Below, piece after piece: positions 1 to 8,674 of a DNA stretch of 33,199 bases. The notes beneath the pieces are model-generated. The model made no database searches. It saw only the letters and a program-made list of their open reading frames with translations, and was not told the DNA's origin. The translations under genes were made by a program, and so were the position numbers. The stretch is from Bacteroidales bacterium. GTDB taxonomy: Bacteria; Bacteroidota; Bacteroidia; Bacteroidales; UBA4181. The stretch covers positions 1 through 33,199 of the forward strand of contig JAFWVY010000001.1 in assembly GCA_017523725.1 (NCBI GenBank), in the 5' to 3' direction. How positions within the stretch are numbered: position 1 is the first letter of the stretch; every line of letters starts with the position of its first letter.

Positions 1-301
1 GTCGCGCCATAGGCGCGACCCCCTCCACCGCTGCGCGGCGGATCCTTCCCTCTAACAGCCGAGGGTGGCTAGGGTCTTCAAAGCATATTCCTTCTCCACT
101 TATGGAGAGCCTTGATGATCAGATTGTCAGATTGCAAGAGGGGATATTCCATCCGAAATTCTGCATCCACGCACCATATAAGTGCAGGCAGGTTGCCCCG
201 GGCAAACCCTGGCCGCCCGTGGCTATGAACGGGAGGGGCCCGCGCCGAAGGCGTGGGAGGGATGAGCGAAGCGAAGGTTTGCCGGGGCAAGCCTGCCGGA
301 A
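1..301 (+). repeat. Dispersed hairpin-rich repeat, copy 1 (with 75-bp extra segment)
   Basis: This noncoding block is repeated almost base for base, in inverted orientation, at about 24925-25154. It starts with a perfect hairpin (GTCGCGCC-ATA-GGCGCGAC, 1-19). A second hairpin, CTCCA-CTTA-TGGAG style, lies near 95-108. The 3' module at about 184-301 is bounded by imperfect 20-base inverted arms (GGCAGGTTGCCCCGGGCAAA and, at its end, the complement), so the module can fold back on itself. Bases about 109-184 have no counterpart in copy 2. Long open frames cross it on both strands, but they are a by-product of GC-rich palindromic sequence. I treat none of them as a gene. The block may begin left of the window. 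Confidence 0.85.
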
Positions 302-319
302 CTGCCTCCTCTTTTTTTA

Positions 320-352
320 TTGTCCGAAAGGTACAGGCATTGTGTATCTTTG
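320..352 (+). promoter_or_regulatory. Probable promoter of the S9 peptidase gene
   Basis: A Bacteroidota-type -7 box TATCTTTG lies at 345-352, with a TTG at 320-322, a spacer of 22 bases and so slightly long. Transcription would start near 359, about 16 bases before the ATG at 375. This promoter lies inside the longer upstream open frame and is the main reason for rejecting a start at 102. Confidence 0.6.
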
Positions 353-374
353 TGCTCCGACAAGATTATTTACA

Positions 375-2633
375 ATGAACAGACTCAGAACCTTCCTGTG
401 GCTTGCGGCGGTGGCTTCCATGATGCCGGGTTGTCGTGCTCCGCAGGACGGCGTGGAAAACAACATGGAACCCATCATCGAAAAACAACCGGCCGGGCCG
501 GCAGACACTTTGCTGACACCGGAACTTCTGTGGCGCATCGGGCGTGTGGGCGGCCTTCAGCTCGCGCCGGACGGCCGCACGCTGCTTTACAGCGTCCAGT
601 ATTACAACTTGGAACAGAACAACAGCAACAAGGAATGGTACGCCTTGACGGTGCCTTCCGGAGATGCGACGCTGCCGGTTCCCGAGCGTCTGACGAAAAC
701 GGCCGGGAACGAGCAGGAGGCGTCCTGGTCGCCCGATGGCCAGTCTGTCTATTTCCTGTCGTCTGCCTCGGGCAGCAGCCAGCTTTGGCGGATGGACAAG
801 CATGGCGGCAACCGGCAGCGTATCAGTGATGTCAAGGACGGCATCGAAACCTTCCGGGTGTCGCCTGACGGCCGGATGGTGCTGTACGTTTCGACTGTTC
901 CTTGCGGGCCGTCGGTGCAGGAGCGATATCCCGACTTGCCGCAGGCTACCGGCCGTGTTTACAACGACCTGATGTTCCGTCACTGGGATGAGTGGACGGC
1001 ATCGCTGCCGCATCCTTTTGTGGCCAATCTCGGTTCCGCCGGGTTGGAGGATGCCGTCGATCTGCTGGCCGGCGAACCTTATGAGTCGCCGATGCGGCCC
1101 TTCGGCGGTATCGAACAGCTGGCCTGGTCGCCCGACAGCCGCTGCGTGGTCTATACCTGCCGCAAGCTGCAGGGGAAGGATTATGCGCTCTCTACCCATT
1201 CCGACCTCTATCTGTACGATATCGCTACGAAAACGACCAGAAACCTGACGTCGGACGGTACGGCCGAGACCATTCTGCGGCCTTCCACGCCACCAGTCCG
1301 TGCCGGCCGGACCGTTACGGCGGCCCGCAACGGCTATGCACAGAATCCTGTCTTTTCGCCCGACGGCCGCTATATCGCCTACGAGAGCATGGAACGGGAC
1401 GGTTACGAATCGGACTGGAACCGTCTCATGGTGTACGACCTCCTTGAAAACCGTCATCTGTGGCTGGCCACGGCATTCGACGGGGATGTTTCGTCGCTGT
1501 GCTGGGCAGATGACAGCCGGACGTTGTATTTCGTGAGTGCGGTGGCGGCGGTGGAGCAGGTGTTCTGTACACATGTCGCCGATGGCGAAGTGAGACAGGT
1601 GACCGACGAGCTGTGTGACATCCATGGCCTTGTATTTATACCAGGCAATATTTCAAACAAATCGGAAGGTGCACCTTCAAGTATAGATTCAAGGTTGGAA
1701 TCATCCGTAAAACGGGCCGAAGGCCGTCTGGTTGCCCTCCGTCAGTCGATGTTGCGGCCTGATGAGGTCTATCTGATCGACACCGCCACGGGTGCGATGA
1801 CCCCCTTGACGGACGAGAACGGCAGCCTCTTCGCCGGACTGCAGATGCCGACGGTGACCAAACGGATGGTCCGGACGGCAGACGGAGGGGAGATGCTGAC
1901 CTGGGTGGTGCTGCCGCCGCATTTCTCGCCCGACAAAACGTATCCGGCCCTGCTGTTCTGCACCGGCGGCCCGCAAGGCACCAACGGCCAGTTCTGGTCG
2001 TATCGCTGGAATCTGGCGCTCATGGCCTCAAAGGGCTATGTGACGGTGCTGCCGAACCGGCACGGCGTATCGGGCATGGGACAGGCCTGGAAGGAGCAGA
2101 TCAGCCGTGACTATGTCGGACTGAACATGCAGGATTACCTGGATGCTATCGACAACGTGGCGGCGGAGCCTTATGTCGACCGCAACCGTCTCGGCTGCGT
2201 GGGCGCTTCCTACGGCGGCTATTCGGTCTATTGGCTGGCCGGACACCATGACGGCCGGTTCAAGGCGTTCATTGCCCACAGCGGTATTTTCAACGCCGAG
2301 GCGCAATACTTCGAAACCGAGGAACTCTGGTTTGAGAATTGGGACGCCGGATCGTTCTGGGACCGCCAGGATGCGGCCGTGCAGCGCTACTACGAGGCGT
2401 CGCCGCATCTGTTTTCAGACCGCTGGGATACGCCGATTCTCTGCATCCATGGAGAAAAGGATTTCCGGATTGCCTATACGCAGGCCCTGCAGGCCTTCAC
2501 GGCAGCCCGGCTGCGCGGCGTAGAGGCTGAGTTGCTGGTGTTTCCCGATGAGAATCATTGGATCAGCAAGCCGCAGAATTCTGTCCTGTGGCAGCGGACT
2601 TTCTTCGAATGGCTCGACCGCTGGCTTCGATAG
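375..2633 (+). CDS. S9 family serine peptidase, lipoprotein (prolyl oligopeptidase/acylaminoacyl peptidase type)
   Basis: The gene encodes a 752-residue exported peptidase. The N-terminus is a lipoprotein signal with lipobox MPGC around residue 20, so the mature protein should be anchored to a membrane on its periplasmic or surface side. The middle is a WD40/TolB-like beta-propeller with repeated SPDG/SPDS-type strands. The C-terminal third is the alpha/beta hydrolase domain. The nucleophile is in GASYGG (Ser612), and Asp696 (HGEKD) and His728 (ENHW) complete the triad. Members of this family cleave short peptides, often after proline or from blocked N-termini; the exact specificity cannot be read from sequence. 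The frame is open back to 102, but that part lies in the dispersed repeat and lacks a signal peptide, so I use the ATG at 375, just after the promoter. It converges with the next gene. Confidence 0.92.
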   Translation: MNRLRTFLWLAAVASMMPGCRAPQDGVENNMEPIIEKQPAGPADTLLTPELLWRIGRVGGLQLAPDGRTLLYSVQYYNLEQNNSNKEWYALTVPSGDATLPVPERLTKTAGNEQEASWSPDGQSVYFLSSASGSSQLWRMDKHGGNRQRISDVKDGIETFRVSPDGRMVLYVSTVPCGPSVQERYPDLPQATGRVYNDLMFRHWDEWTASLPHPFVANLGSAGLEDAVDLLAGEPYESPMRPFGGIEQLAWSPDSRCVVYTCRKLQGKDYALSTHSDLYLYDIATKTTRNLTSDGTAETILRPSTPPVRAGRTVTAARNGYAQNPVFSPDGRYIAYESMERDGYESDWNRLMVYDLLENRHLWLATAFDGDVSSLCWADDSRTLYFVSAVAAVEQVFCTHVADGEVRQVTDELCDIHGLVFIPGNISNKSEGAPSSIDSRLESSVKRAEGRLVALRQSMLRPDEVYLIDTATGAMTPLTDENGSLFAGLQMPTVTKRMVRTADGGEMLTWVVLPPHFSPDKTYPALLFCTGGPQGTNGQFWSYRWNLALMASKGYVTVLPNRHGVSGMGQAWKEQISRDYVGLNMQDYLDAIDNVAAEPYVDRNRLGCVGASYGGYSVYWLAGHHDGRFKAFIAHSGIFNAEAQYFETEELWFENWDAGSFWDRQDAAVQRYYEASPHLFSDRWDTPILCIHGEKDFRIAYTQALQAFTAARLRGVEAELLVFPDENHWISKPQNSVLWQRTFFEWLDRWLR

Positions 2634-2642
2634 CCATCTTCG

Positions 2643-2663
2643 CGGGACCTCTGGCCCGTCCCG
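2643..2663. terminator. Weak hairpin between convergent genes
   Basis: CGGGAC at 2643-2648 pairs with GTCCCG at 2658-2663 over a 9-base loop, in the 46-base gap between the S9 peptidase and the DUF748 gene, which converge. No clear T-run follows on either side, so a terminator role is only inferred from position. Confidence 0.3.
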
Positions 2664-2679
2664 GATCCCGTTATTTACG

Positions 2680-4788
2680 TTATTCCTGCATCAGTACACT
2701 CACTTCCAACACGTCGTCGCCTGCATAGGTGCTCAGCGAATCGACGGGGTAGGAGGTGCATGAGAACTGGGACGGCTGCAGTTGCAACTTCTCCGACAGG
2801 TAGGTCCGAAGCTGCTGGTCGCGGCGTTGCATCAAGGCGTGCACGGCATCGGGCGTCGGGATGTCGGATGCATTTGTGTCTTGTTCACGCAACGAAGCCA
2901 CATAGGCATTATAGTTTACTTTCTGTGTGATGAAAAGGCACAGGTCGGGTTTCTGCCGCAGGATGCCGGCCCACCGGTCCACGATGCGGTATTGCCGTGC
3001 CGTAAGCGTGTCCTGCATCGGCACCAGCGGGGCGGGATTGAACTGGTCGCCGCTCAGTCCGATGGTGTTCGAAAGGATGGCCGCGGGCGAGGTCACGGCC
3101 TTGATGAGCACGTTGAGGAATGTACGCCACAGAATTTTCCGATAGGAGAAGGTCGGCGACGAAATGTCCCCCCGGACCGGCAGATCCATGCCGATATTGC
3201 CGCGCAGGTCGGTAAGCAAGTACAGCGCGGTTTTGAGCGGTATGTTGTAGGCCGGTTCCGTGCCGGGTTCTTTGCCGCCGACTTCGGCCGCAAAGATGTC
3301 CAGCCGGTTTTCTCCAAGCAACTGGTTGTTTGTGATGGTATTGGTTGTTTTGAACGAAAGTTGTCCGGCGGAGAGCCGGTTACCGAACATGGCCAGGGCA
3401 TAAGGGGAGAACATGGTCAGGTCGAGGTTGGTCAGCCTGGCGTTCAGCTGCATGTTGGACATGTCCTGGATGTTGCCGGTCCAGCTGCCTTGCAGCAGGC
3501 CGCTCCGGTCGATGCGCATGCCGAACGAAACGGCGTTCTTCGCTTCGGGATGGATGTCCTCGGCCGTTATGGCGATGTCCCGGGCTGCTGTGCGGAACGT
3601 CTCGGTCAGCGTGTGGTCGATATAGTTCACCCGTCCGTTTTCGAACGAGAACCGGTTGACGGTGAGCTGCCAGCCCTTTGGCGCAGCCGTATCGGCCACG
3701 GCATCGGCCGGCGTTTTTTCCGGGCTTTCATCCGGAGCCTCCACGAGCCACCTGTCGATGTTCGTCGTACTGTCCGCCATCAGTTCGTAAGGAAACGTGA
3801 ATCCGCCGATGTAGATGTCGTCGAGGGTGACCGTCTGCCGCAGCGGCTGCAGGCTCTGCAGCACGATGCCGACGGTGTCGAGCGACATGATGGGTTCCTC
3901 GGAAGGTGTGGTCAGCGCCAGCTGGGCGATATCGGCGCGTCCCGACACGGTGCAGTCCATCAGGTCGGCCGTGCTGCCTTCCACGTGCAGCGCAACTTTC
4001 AGCCGGCCGGCCACCTCGGAGACGTTGACGGCTTTCTGCAGGTACGGCTTGATATGGCTGAGCGGGAAGTGCTGCAGCGTCACATCGGCCGTATATTGCT
4101 GCTCGGAGGTCTTGTATGCGCCGGCAAGCTGCAGGGTGCCACCGTCTGCAAATTCCAGCTCCAGACCCACGTCCGGATTGACGTGCGAAAGGTCGATTTC
4201 GGGAATGTGGAGGGTGATGTTCTCCAGGTCCCACCGGCTGTTGAGCAAACTGTCTATATAGGCGAGGCGGCTCTGGTTGATGGACATGTCCTGCAGCAGG
4301 ATGCGCCACGGCGATTTCTCCTCCGTTGTATTGGCGGTGTCCGGCAGGTTTCCAGGTGCGTCCGCCTGCAAGGTGTCGGCTGCGAAATGTTGAACTATAT
4401 CATCGAAATTAAAGGATTCTCCGTTCTGGATCACCGTCAGTTCCATGGCATCCAGATACAGCCGGGTGAGATGGATCTGCTTCTTGAGCAGCGCACCCGG
4501 CCGGATCTGGCCGGACAGCTCGTTGAACCCGAAGAAACGGGTGGTGTCGTCGGCCTCTGCAATTTTCAGCCGGTGGACGGCGAAATCACCCTTGTACGGA
4601 TTGAGGTAAAGGTCGCCAACCGTCACATGGCGGCCCAGCAGTTCCTTGTCGTGCCGGGCCAGGTAGCGCTGCGCGATGGGTGTGAGCATCCGGGTCGGGA
4701 CGAGCCACAGCGCCAGCGCCGCTAGGACGGCCAGCACGATGAGACCGGCGGCAAGCCCGATGCATGTTTTCTTGAGAATCCTGTTCAT
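2680..4788 (-). CDS. DUF748 / AsmA-like envelope protein
   Basis: This is a 702-residue protein with one N-terminal membrane anchor (about residues 9-29, LAAGLIVLAVLAALALW) and a long periplasmic region rich in beta-strand, with the alternating pattern of the AsmA/DUF748 superfamily. The conserved early block (residues about 45-125, with HVTVGDLYLNPYKGDF and LDAMELTVIQNGESFNFDDI) is typical of DUF748. Known relatives (AsmA, TamB, YhdP) are bridge-like proteins linked to lipid transport or outer membrane homeostasis; a matching role here is inference. The start is the ATG 11 bases after the stop of the M24 peptidase gene, so the two are probably co-transcribed. The C-terminus (about 600-702) contains a region with repeated polar helices whose role I cannot name. 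Confidence 0.8.
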   Translation of the reverse strand: MNRILKKTCIGLAAGLIVLAVLAALALWLVPTRMLTPIAQRYLARHDKELLGRHVTVGDLYLNPYKGDFAVHRLKIAEADDTTRFFGFNELSGQIRPGALLKKQIHLTRLYLDAMELTVIQNGESFNFDDIVQHFAADTLQADAPGNLPDTANTTEEKSPWRILLQDMSINQSRLAYIDSLLNSRWDLENITLHIPEIDLSHVNPDVGLELEFADGGTLQLAGAYKTSEQQYTADVTLQHFPLSHIKPYLQKAVNVSEVAGRLKVALHVEGSTADLMDCTVSGRADIAQLALTTPSEEPIMSLDTVGIVLQSLQPLRQTVTLDDIYIGGFTFPYELMADSTTNIDRWLVEAPDESPEKTPADAVADTAAPKGWQLTVNRFSFENGRVNYIDHTLTETFRTAARDIAITAEDIHPEAKNAVSFGMRIDRSGLLQGSWTGNIQDMSNMQLNARLTNLDLTMFSPYALAMFGNRLSAGQLSFKTTNTITNNQLLGENRLDIFAAEVGGKEPGTEPAYNIPLKTALYLLTDLRGNIGMDLPVRGDISSPTFSYRKILWRTFLNVLIKAVTSPAAILSNTIGLSGDQFNPAPLVPMQDTLTARQYRIVDRWAGILRQKPDLCLFITQKVNYNAYVASLREQDTNASDIPTPDAVHALMQRRDQQLRTYLSEKLQLQPSQFSCTSYPVDSLSTYAGDDVLEVSVLMQE

Positions 4789-4799
4789 GACGAATCTGA

Positions 4800-5960
4800 T
4801 TATGGCTCCAGATCGAGAATCCGTTCTTCGGCCAGGGTGATTTTTTCGCCCTGACCTTCACGGACAACGTATGTGTTTTCAACGCCCACCGCCCCGGTGC
4901 CTTCGATAACGAATTTCGGCTCGACGGCAACGACCATGTTGGCTTCCAGACGGTTGTTCATGTGCCGGGCCAGGACGGGCCATTCGTTGATGACCAGGCC
5001 GACGCCGTGTCCGACGAATTTGGCCTGCTGTCGGGTGCCCATGAAACAGTGGCCCAGGCCGGCATCTTCTGCCATCTTCAATGCTGTTGCATACAAATCC
5101 TCGCAGACAGCGCCGGGCACCAGTTCTTCCTGCAGCCGGTTGCTGATGTCGATGGATACCTGGTGGGCACGATAGGCTTCGTCGGTGAGCTTTCCTATGG
5201 AGAAGGTGCGGCTCATGTCGTCCAGATAGCCGGTAAAATTGCCGCTCAGGTCCACCATGACGCTCATGCCGCGCTGCAGGGTCAGACCGGAGGCGCCGAC
5301 GGGGTTCGACGGTACGCCGGCGCCGCCGAGTGCAAAGTCATAAGGGGATGGGACCGCCGCATTGTCGCCGGCCAGCACGGTACCCATGAAGGCGTCCATG
5401 TCGCCGAACGCACGGAACAGTCCGAGGTTGCCGTGTCTCAGCATCAGGCAGTCCAGTTCGACGGCCAGGTCCCGGTCGGTCATGCCGGGTTTGTAGATGC
5501 CGGGAATCAGCCGGTACACCCCGGCATGGGCTTCGGCCGACTGCCGGATGAGCGCGATTTCCTCATCCGTCTTGATGCTGCGGGCCACGCGCAGCGCATG
5601 GCTGCCGTTGAGCAGCCGGGTGGCGGGCAGGGCCTTCTGGATGCGCATCCAGGCGTCAATGCCCATTTCCTCGCCTTCGATCAGCAGGGTGCCCGGTGCC
5701 GGCAGGCCTTCTTCCTGCAGCATCGACGGCAGCTGCTCCACTTTGCGGATATAACGGACACGCGGCCCTTCCAGACCCGCCGGGCGACGGACGAGCCACA
5801 GGGGGTCTTCGTTGCCGGACAGGTAGATGTAGCCCGAGAATATCTGCCCCGTGAGATAGAAGATGTTGACGTGGGTCGATATCAGGCAGGCGTCCGCGCC
5901 GGCTTCTTGAAATGCTTTCCGGATATGGCTCAGCCGGATCTGGTATTCTTTACTGTCCAT
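4800..5960 (-). CDS. M24 family metallopeptidase (Xaa-Pro aminopeptidase-like)
   Basis: The gene encodes a 386-residue cytoplasmic protein with an N-terminal creatinase-type domain (residues about 5-130) and a C-terminal pita-bread catalytic domain. All five expected metal ligands are visible: Asp237 (VDLSG), Asp248 (LDDMSRTF), His318 (GHGVGL), Glu347 (VEPKF) and Glu361 (GVENT). Length and layout match Xaa-Pro aminopeptidase/prolidase relatives, which remove N-terminal residues next to proline or split X-Pro dipeptides. Specificity is not settled by sequence. No signal peptide is present. It lies between a terminator-like hairpin of the GH2 gene and the DUF748 gene, and no clear TAnnTTTG box lies in the short gap, so expression may depend on read-through. 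Confidence 0.88.
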   Translation of the reverse strand: MDSKEYQIRLSHIRKAFQEAGADACLISTHVNIFYLTGQIFSGYIYLSGNEDPLWLVRRPAGLEGPRVRYIRKVEQLPSMLQEEGLPAPGTLLIEGEEMGIDAWMRIQKALPATRLLNGSHALRVARSIKTDEEIALIRQSAEAHAGVYRLIPGIYKPGMTDRDLAVELDCLMLRHGNLGLFRAFGDMDAFMGTVLAGDNAAVPSPYDFALGGAGVPSNPVGASGLTLQRGMSVMVDLSGNFTGYLDDMSRTFSIGKLTDEAYRAHQVSIDISNRLQEELVPGAVCEDLYATALKMAEDAGLGHCFMGTRQQAKFVGHGVGLVINEWPVLARHMNNRLEANMVVAVEPKFVIEGTGAVGVENTYVVREGQGEKITLAEERILDLEP

Positions 5961-5971
5961 TTTCTTAATCT

Positions 5972-6010
5972 AAAAAGTCCCCCGGGAACGTCTGCTCGCC
6001 GGAGGACTTT
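5972..6010 (-). terminator. Rho-independent terminator after the GH2 gene
   Basis: Read on the minus strand, AAAGTCCTCCGG (6010-5999) pairs with CCGGGGGACTTT (5984-5973), with one mismatch and a 14-base loop, and the 3' arm ends in a run of T. It sits 20 bases past the GH2 stop codon and ends 12 bases before the start of the M24 peptidase gene. Confidence 0.75.
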
Positions 6011-6030
6011 CCCTTTACATCGGTTTGGGG

Positions 6031-8361
6031 TTATTTCACGATGCGGATTTCCGTCGAGGAAGACGTCAGGCCGTCGGCCGTGGCCGTCACCTTGATGACA
6101 CCGCGCTTGCCCGTAGCCCGGATAATGCCGGTAACGGCGCCCTTGTAGGCGGTACGCTGGTCGGCTTTGTAGCGCTCATGCGAATAGACGTCCTCGTTGT
6201 CGATGGACACCAGTTCGCCGGGGCCGGTGACCGTCAGCGTAATCTTGGCGTCGCTGTTGGGGAAACGCACGCCGTTCTCGTCCTCGATAACAGCCCTGAC
6301 ATAGACAACCTCCTCCCAGTCGAACGGCACGGTCTGGCGTTCGGCCTGCACGTTGAGCCGCACCGGTTTGCCGGCCGTGGTGAGGCTGTGTTCCGCCACG
6401 TCTTTGCCGCCGTTGCGTCCGATGGCTTTCACCGTACCGGGCTGGTAGTCGAACGTATAGACATTCGGGGCGTCATCCTCGGGCACGGCCTGTTTGCCGA
6501 GCGAGTTGCCGTTGAGGAACAGTTCGACTTCCTCGCAGTTGCTGTAGATGGTCAGGCTGACTTGTCCGGAGGGATTGGTCGGAGTGTAGTCCTCGGTCTG
6601 CGTGCCATTGGGCATGTCATCCTTGCGCGAGATGCGGACCATGGGTTCGTCGGTCCACCAGCTCCTTCTTTCCCAACCCGTGTGTTTCCACATGCCGTTG
6701 CGGGTGAAGAGCGCCGTGCTCCAGCCGACCTTCGGCCAGTCGGCCTCGCCCAGATATTCCAGACCGGTCCAGAGGAACTGGCCGGCGTACTGCGGGTTGT
6801 TCTTCATGACCAGCCACGAGGATCTGGCCGGGGTGTTCTCGGTGCCGATAATCTTGCGGCCTTCCAGACCTCTCCAGGCCATCAGCAGGCCCTGCTCGTT
6901 GTAGTTCTGTCCGATGACGTCGAGCAACTCGGAGAAACCATTGTTATACAGCCGCATGCCTTGCGGGTTGAACAGCGCCATGGTGATGGGGCGCGTGGGG
7001 TCCAGTTTCTTCGTCAGAGCTCTCATCTCCATAAAGTAACCGCGTCCTTCCTCGCTGTTCAGGTTGTCGCGGATCTCGTTGCCGAGGCTGTAGAGGAAAA
7101 TGCTCGGATGGTTGCGGACACGGCGGATCTGCGCGGCCGCGTCGATCTTCCACCATTCCTTGAAATAGAGGTTGTAAGCCTTCTGGCCGTTCGGCTTGGC
7201 AGCGGTCCAGGTGTCGAAGGTCTCGTCGAAGAGCAGCATGCCGAGTTTGTCGCAGGCTTCATAGAAGGAGGGGTCCATCGGGCAGTGGGCGCCGCGGATG
7301 GCATTGCAGCCGGCTTCCTGGAGCAGTTTGATACGGCGTTCCCAGACAGAGCCGGGAACCGCCGAACCGACCGCGCCGCCGTCGTTGTGGACGCAGGCGC
7401 CGTAGAGCCGGACGTTGCGGCCGTTGAGCCAGAAACCGGTCTCCGATTCGAAATGGCTTTCCTTGATGCCGAACCGGTTGGTCTGGCGGTCGATGACTTT
7501 GCCGCCGGCCGAAACAGTCGTCACGGCGTCATAGATATTCGGGCTTTCGATGTCCCAGATCTCGGGCTGAAGCACCTTGACGAGCTGCGTACTGCGGGCC
7601 GTGTCGCGCGGCGCGACTGTCAGCGTCTCGGCATTGGTCACCGTGCGGCGGCCGGAGGGGGAGATCAGGACGGTCTGCAGCGTGAACTCACAGGCCTCGG
7701 CCGATTCGTTGACCACGGCGGCTTCGACCGAAACCGTCGCTTCGTCGGCGGCCACTTCGGGCGAAGTGATGAAAACGCCCCACTCTTCGAGGTGGACCGG
7801 TTCGAAGGCGTGGATGTACACATGGCGGTAGATACCGGCACCCGTGTACCAGCGCGAGGCCGGCTGGGCCGTGTTGTCCACGCGGACGGCGAACACGTTG
7901 GGCGTTTTGCCGTCGAGATTAACGTAGTCCGTGATGTCATAATAAAGCGGCAGGTAGCCCATCGGACGGTGGCCGAGCAGGTGCTCGTTGATCCACACGT
8001 CGCTGTTGGCCTGCACACCTTCGAACTCGACGTAGATGCGTTTGCCCTTGAAGGAACGGTCGAGCGTGAAGGATTTGCGGTACCAGGCGATGCCGCCGCC
8101 CAGGTATCCGCCGCCGCGCAGCACGGGGCTGTTCTGGTCGTAGTCGTCTTCGATGGCCCAGTCGTGCGGTACGTCGAGGAGACGCCAGCCGCGGTCGTCC
8201 AGTGCCTTGATCTGGCCGTTGGTGAAGTCGCCCTTCGAGAACCGCCAGTTGGCGTCGAAGTTGACTTTGGCCCGGGGTGACCCGGCGGCCTGAACTGCCG
8301 CGCAGCAGGCGACCAGCGCGATGCAGCAGACGGCATTTCTTAAAAATGTTCTGAGTTTCAT
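6031..8361 (-). CDS. Secreted glycoside hydrolase family 2 (beta-galactosidase-like)
   Basis: This 776-residue enzyme starts with a signal peptide (MKLRTFLRNAV followed by a hydrophobic core ending AAVQA), then the GH2 sugar-binding jelly roll (about 27-200), an immunoglobulin-like domain and the TIM barrel. The acid/base is Glu429 in SLGNE and the nucleophile Glu508 in IIGTEN; their spacing fits GH2. A DUF4982-type domain and a C-terminal Ig-like GH2 domain follow. Expected activity is release of terminal beta-linked sugars, probably galactose, in the periplasm. The frame is open upstream to 8604, but that part has no signal peptide, and a -7 box at 8392-8399 lies inside it, so I start at 8361. 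No SusC/D partner lies beside it, so it is not in a classical PUL. Confidence 0.9.
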   Translation of the reverse strand: MKLRTFLRNAVCCIALVACCAAVQAAGSPRAKVNFDANWRFSKGDFTNGQIKALDDRGWRLLDVPHDWAIEDDYDQNSPVLRGGGYLGGGIAWYRKSFTLDRSFKGKRIYVEFEGVQANSDVWINEHLLGHRPMGYLPLYYDITDYVNLDGKTPNVFAVRVDNTAQPASRWYTGAGIYRHVYIHAFEPVHLEEWGVFITSPEVAADEATVSVEAAVVNESAEACEFTLQTVLISPSGRRTVTNAETLTVAPRDTARSTQLVKVLQPEIWDIESPNIYDAVTTVSAGGKVIDRQTNRFGIKESHFESETGFWLNGRNVRLYGACVHNDGGAVGSAVPGSVWERRIKLLQEAGCNAIRGAHCPMDPSFYEACDKLGMLLFDETFDTWTAAKPNGQKAYNLYFKEWWKIDAAAQIRRVRNHPSIFLYSLGNEIRDNLNSEEGRGYFMEMRALTKKLDPTRPITMALFNPQGMRLYNNGFSELLDVIGQNYNEQGLLMAWRGLEGRKIIGTENTPARSSWLVMKNNPQYAGQFLWTGLEYLGEADWPKVGWSTALFTRNGMWKHTGWERRSWWTDEPMVRISRKDDMPNGTQTEDYTPTNPSGQVSLTIYSNCEEVELFLNGNSLGKQAVPEDDAPNVYTFDYQPGTVKAIGRNGGKDVAEHSLTTAGKPVRLNVQAERQTVPFDWEEVVYVRAVIEDENGVRFPNSDAKITLTVTGPGELVSIDNEDVYSHERYKADQRTAYKGAVTGIIRATGKRGVIKVTATADGLTSSSTEIRIVK

Positions 8362-8391
8362 TGAGGTAGATGAATTGGTTTCAATTAGCCA

Positions 8392-8399
8392 CAAAGATA
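8392..8399 (-). promoter_or_regulatory. -7 box of the GH2 gene
   Basis: TATCTTTG on the minus strand, about 31 bases before the chosen ATG. A matching TTG at the usual distance upstream is not obvious, so this rests on the -7 box and position. Confidence 0.5.
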
Positions 8400-8531
8400 A
8401 CGTAAATAGGAATAACTGGGCTATCCTTGCCTCAGAAACTGCAGGTGTTTTTCTCATACTTTTTGTCGCGGTTTTGCCAGATTGTCCAGACGTATTTCCC
8501 GGGCCGGAAGGGGTGGTCTTTCCTTTTTTTC

Positions 8532-8562
8532 TTGCATTCTTTAAATTGATATTATATATTTG
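8532..8562 (+). promoter_or_regulatory. Promoter of the lipoprotein gene
   Basis: TTG at 8532-8534, a 20-base spacer and TATATTTG at 8555-8562 match the Bacteroidota consensus well. Transcription would start near 8569, leaving a leader of about 105 bases before the ATG at 8675. The 8362-8674 gap is therefore a divergent promoter region. Apart from a possible 19-codon frame at 8603-8662 I see no gene in it. Confidence 0.6.
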
Positions 8563-8674
8563 CTGTTTATTGTTGAGGTCTATTGGATAGGGCGGAGAAT
8601 TCATGTGGAATTCTTGTTGGAAAATAAATTACACTTTGCAGAAATCGAATAAAAGTTCATAAAATCATTTCACC

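Noticed and set aside
102..374. In-frame extension of the S9 peptidase by 91 residues
   Set aside because: It is the translation of the dispersed repeat, has no signal peptide, and the promoter lies within it.
2782..4725. 647-codon frame antisense to the DUF748 gene, and similar long antisense frames under GH2, ABC exporter and purB
   Set aside because: Typical shadow frames of GC-rich genes; low-complexity Arg/His/Gly/Val composition and no start context.
8362..8604. 81-codon upstream extension of the GH2 frame
   Set aside because: Lys/Thr-rich, no signal, and a -7 box lies inside it; the ATG at 8361 begins a normal signal peptide.
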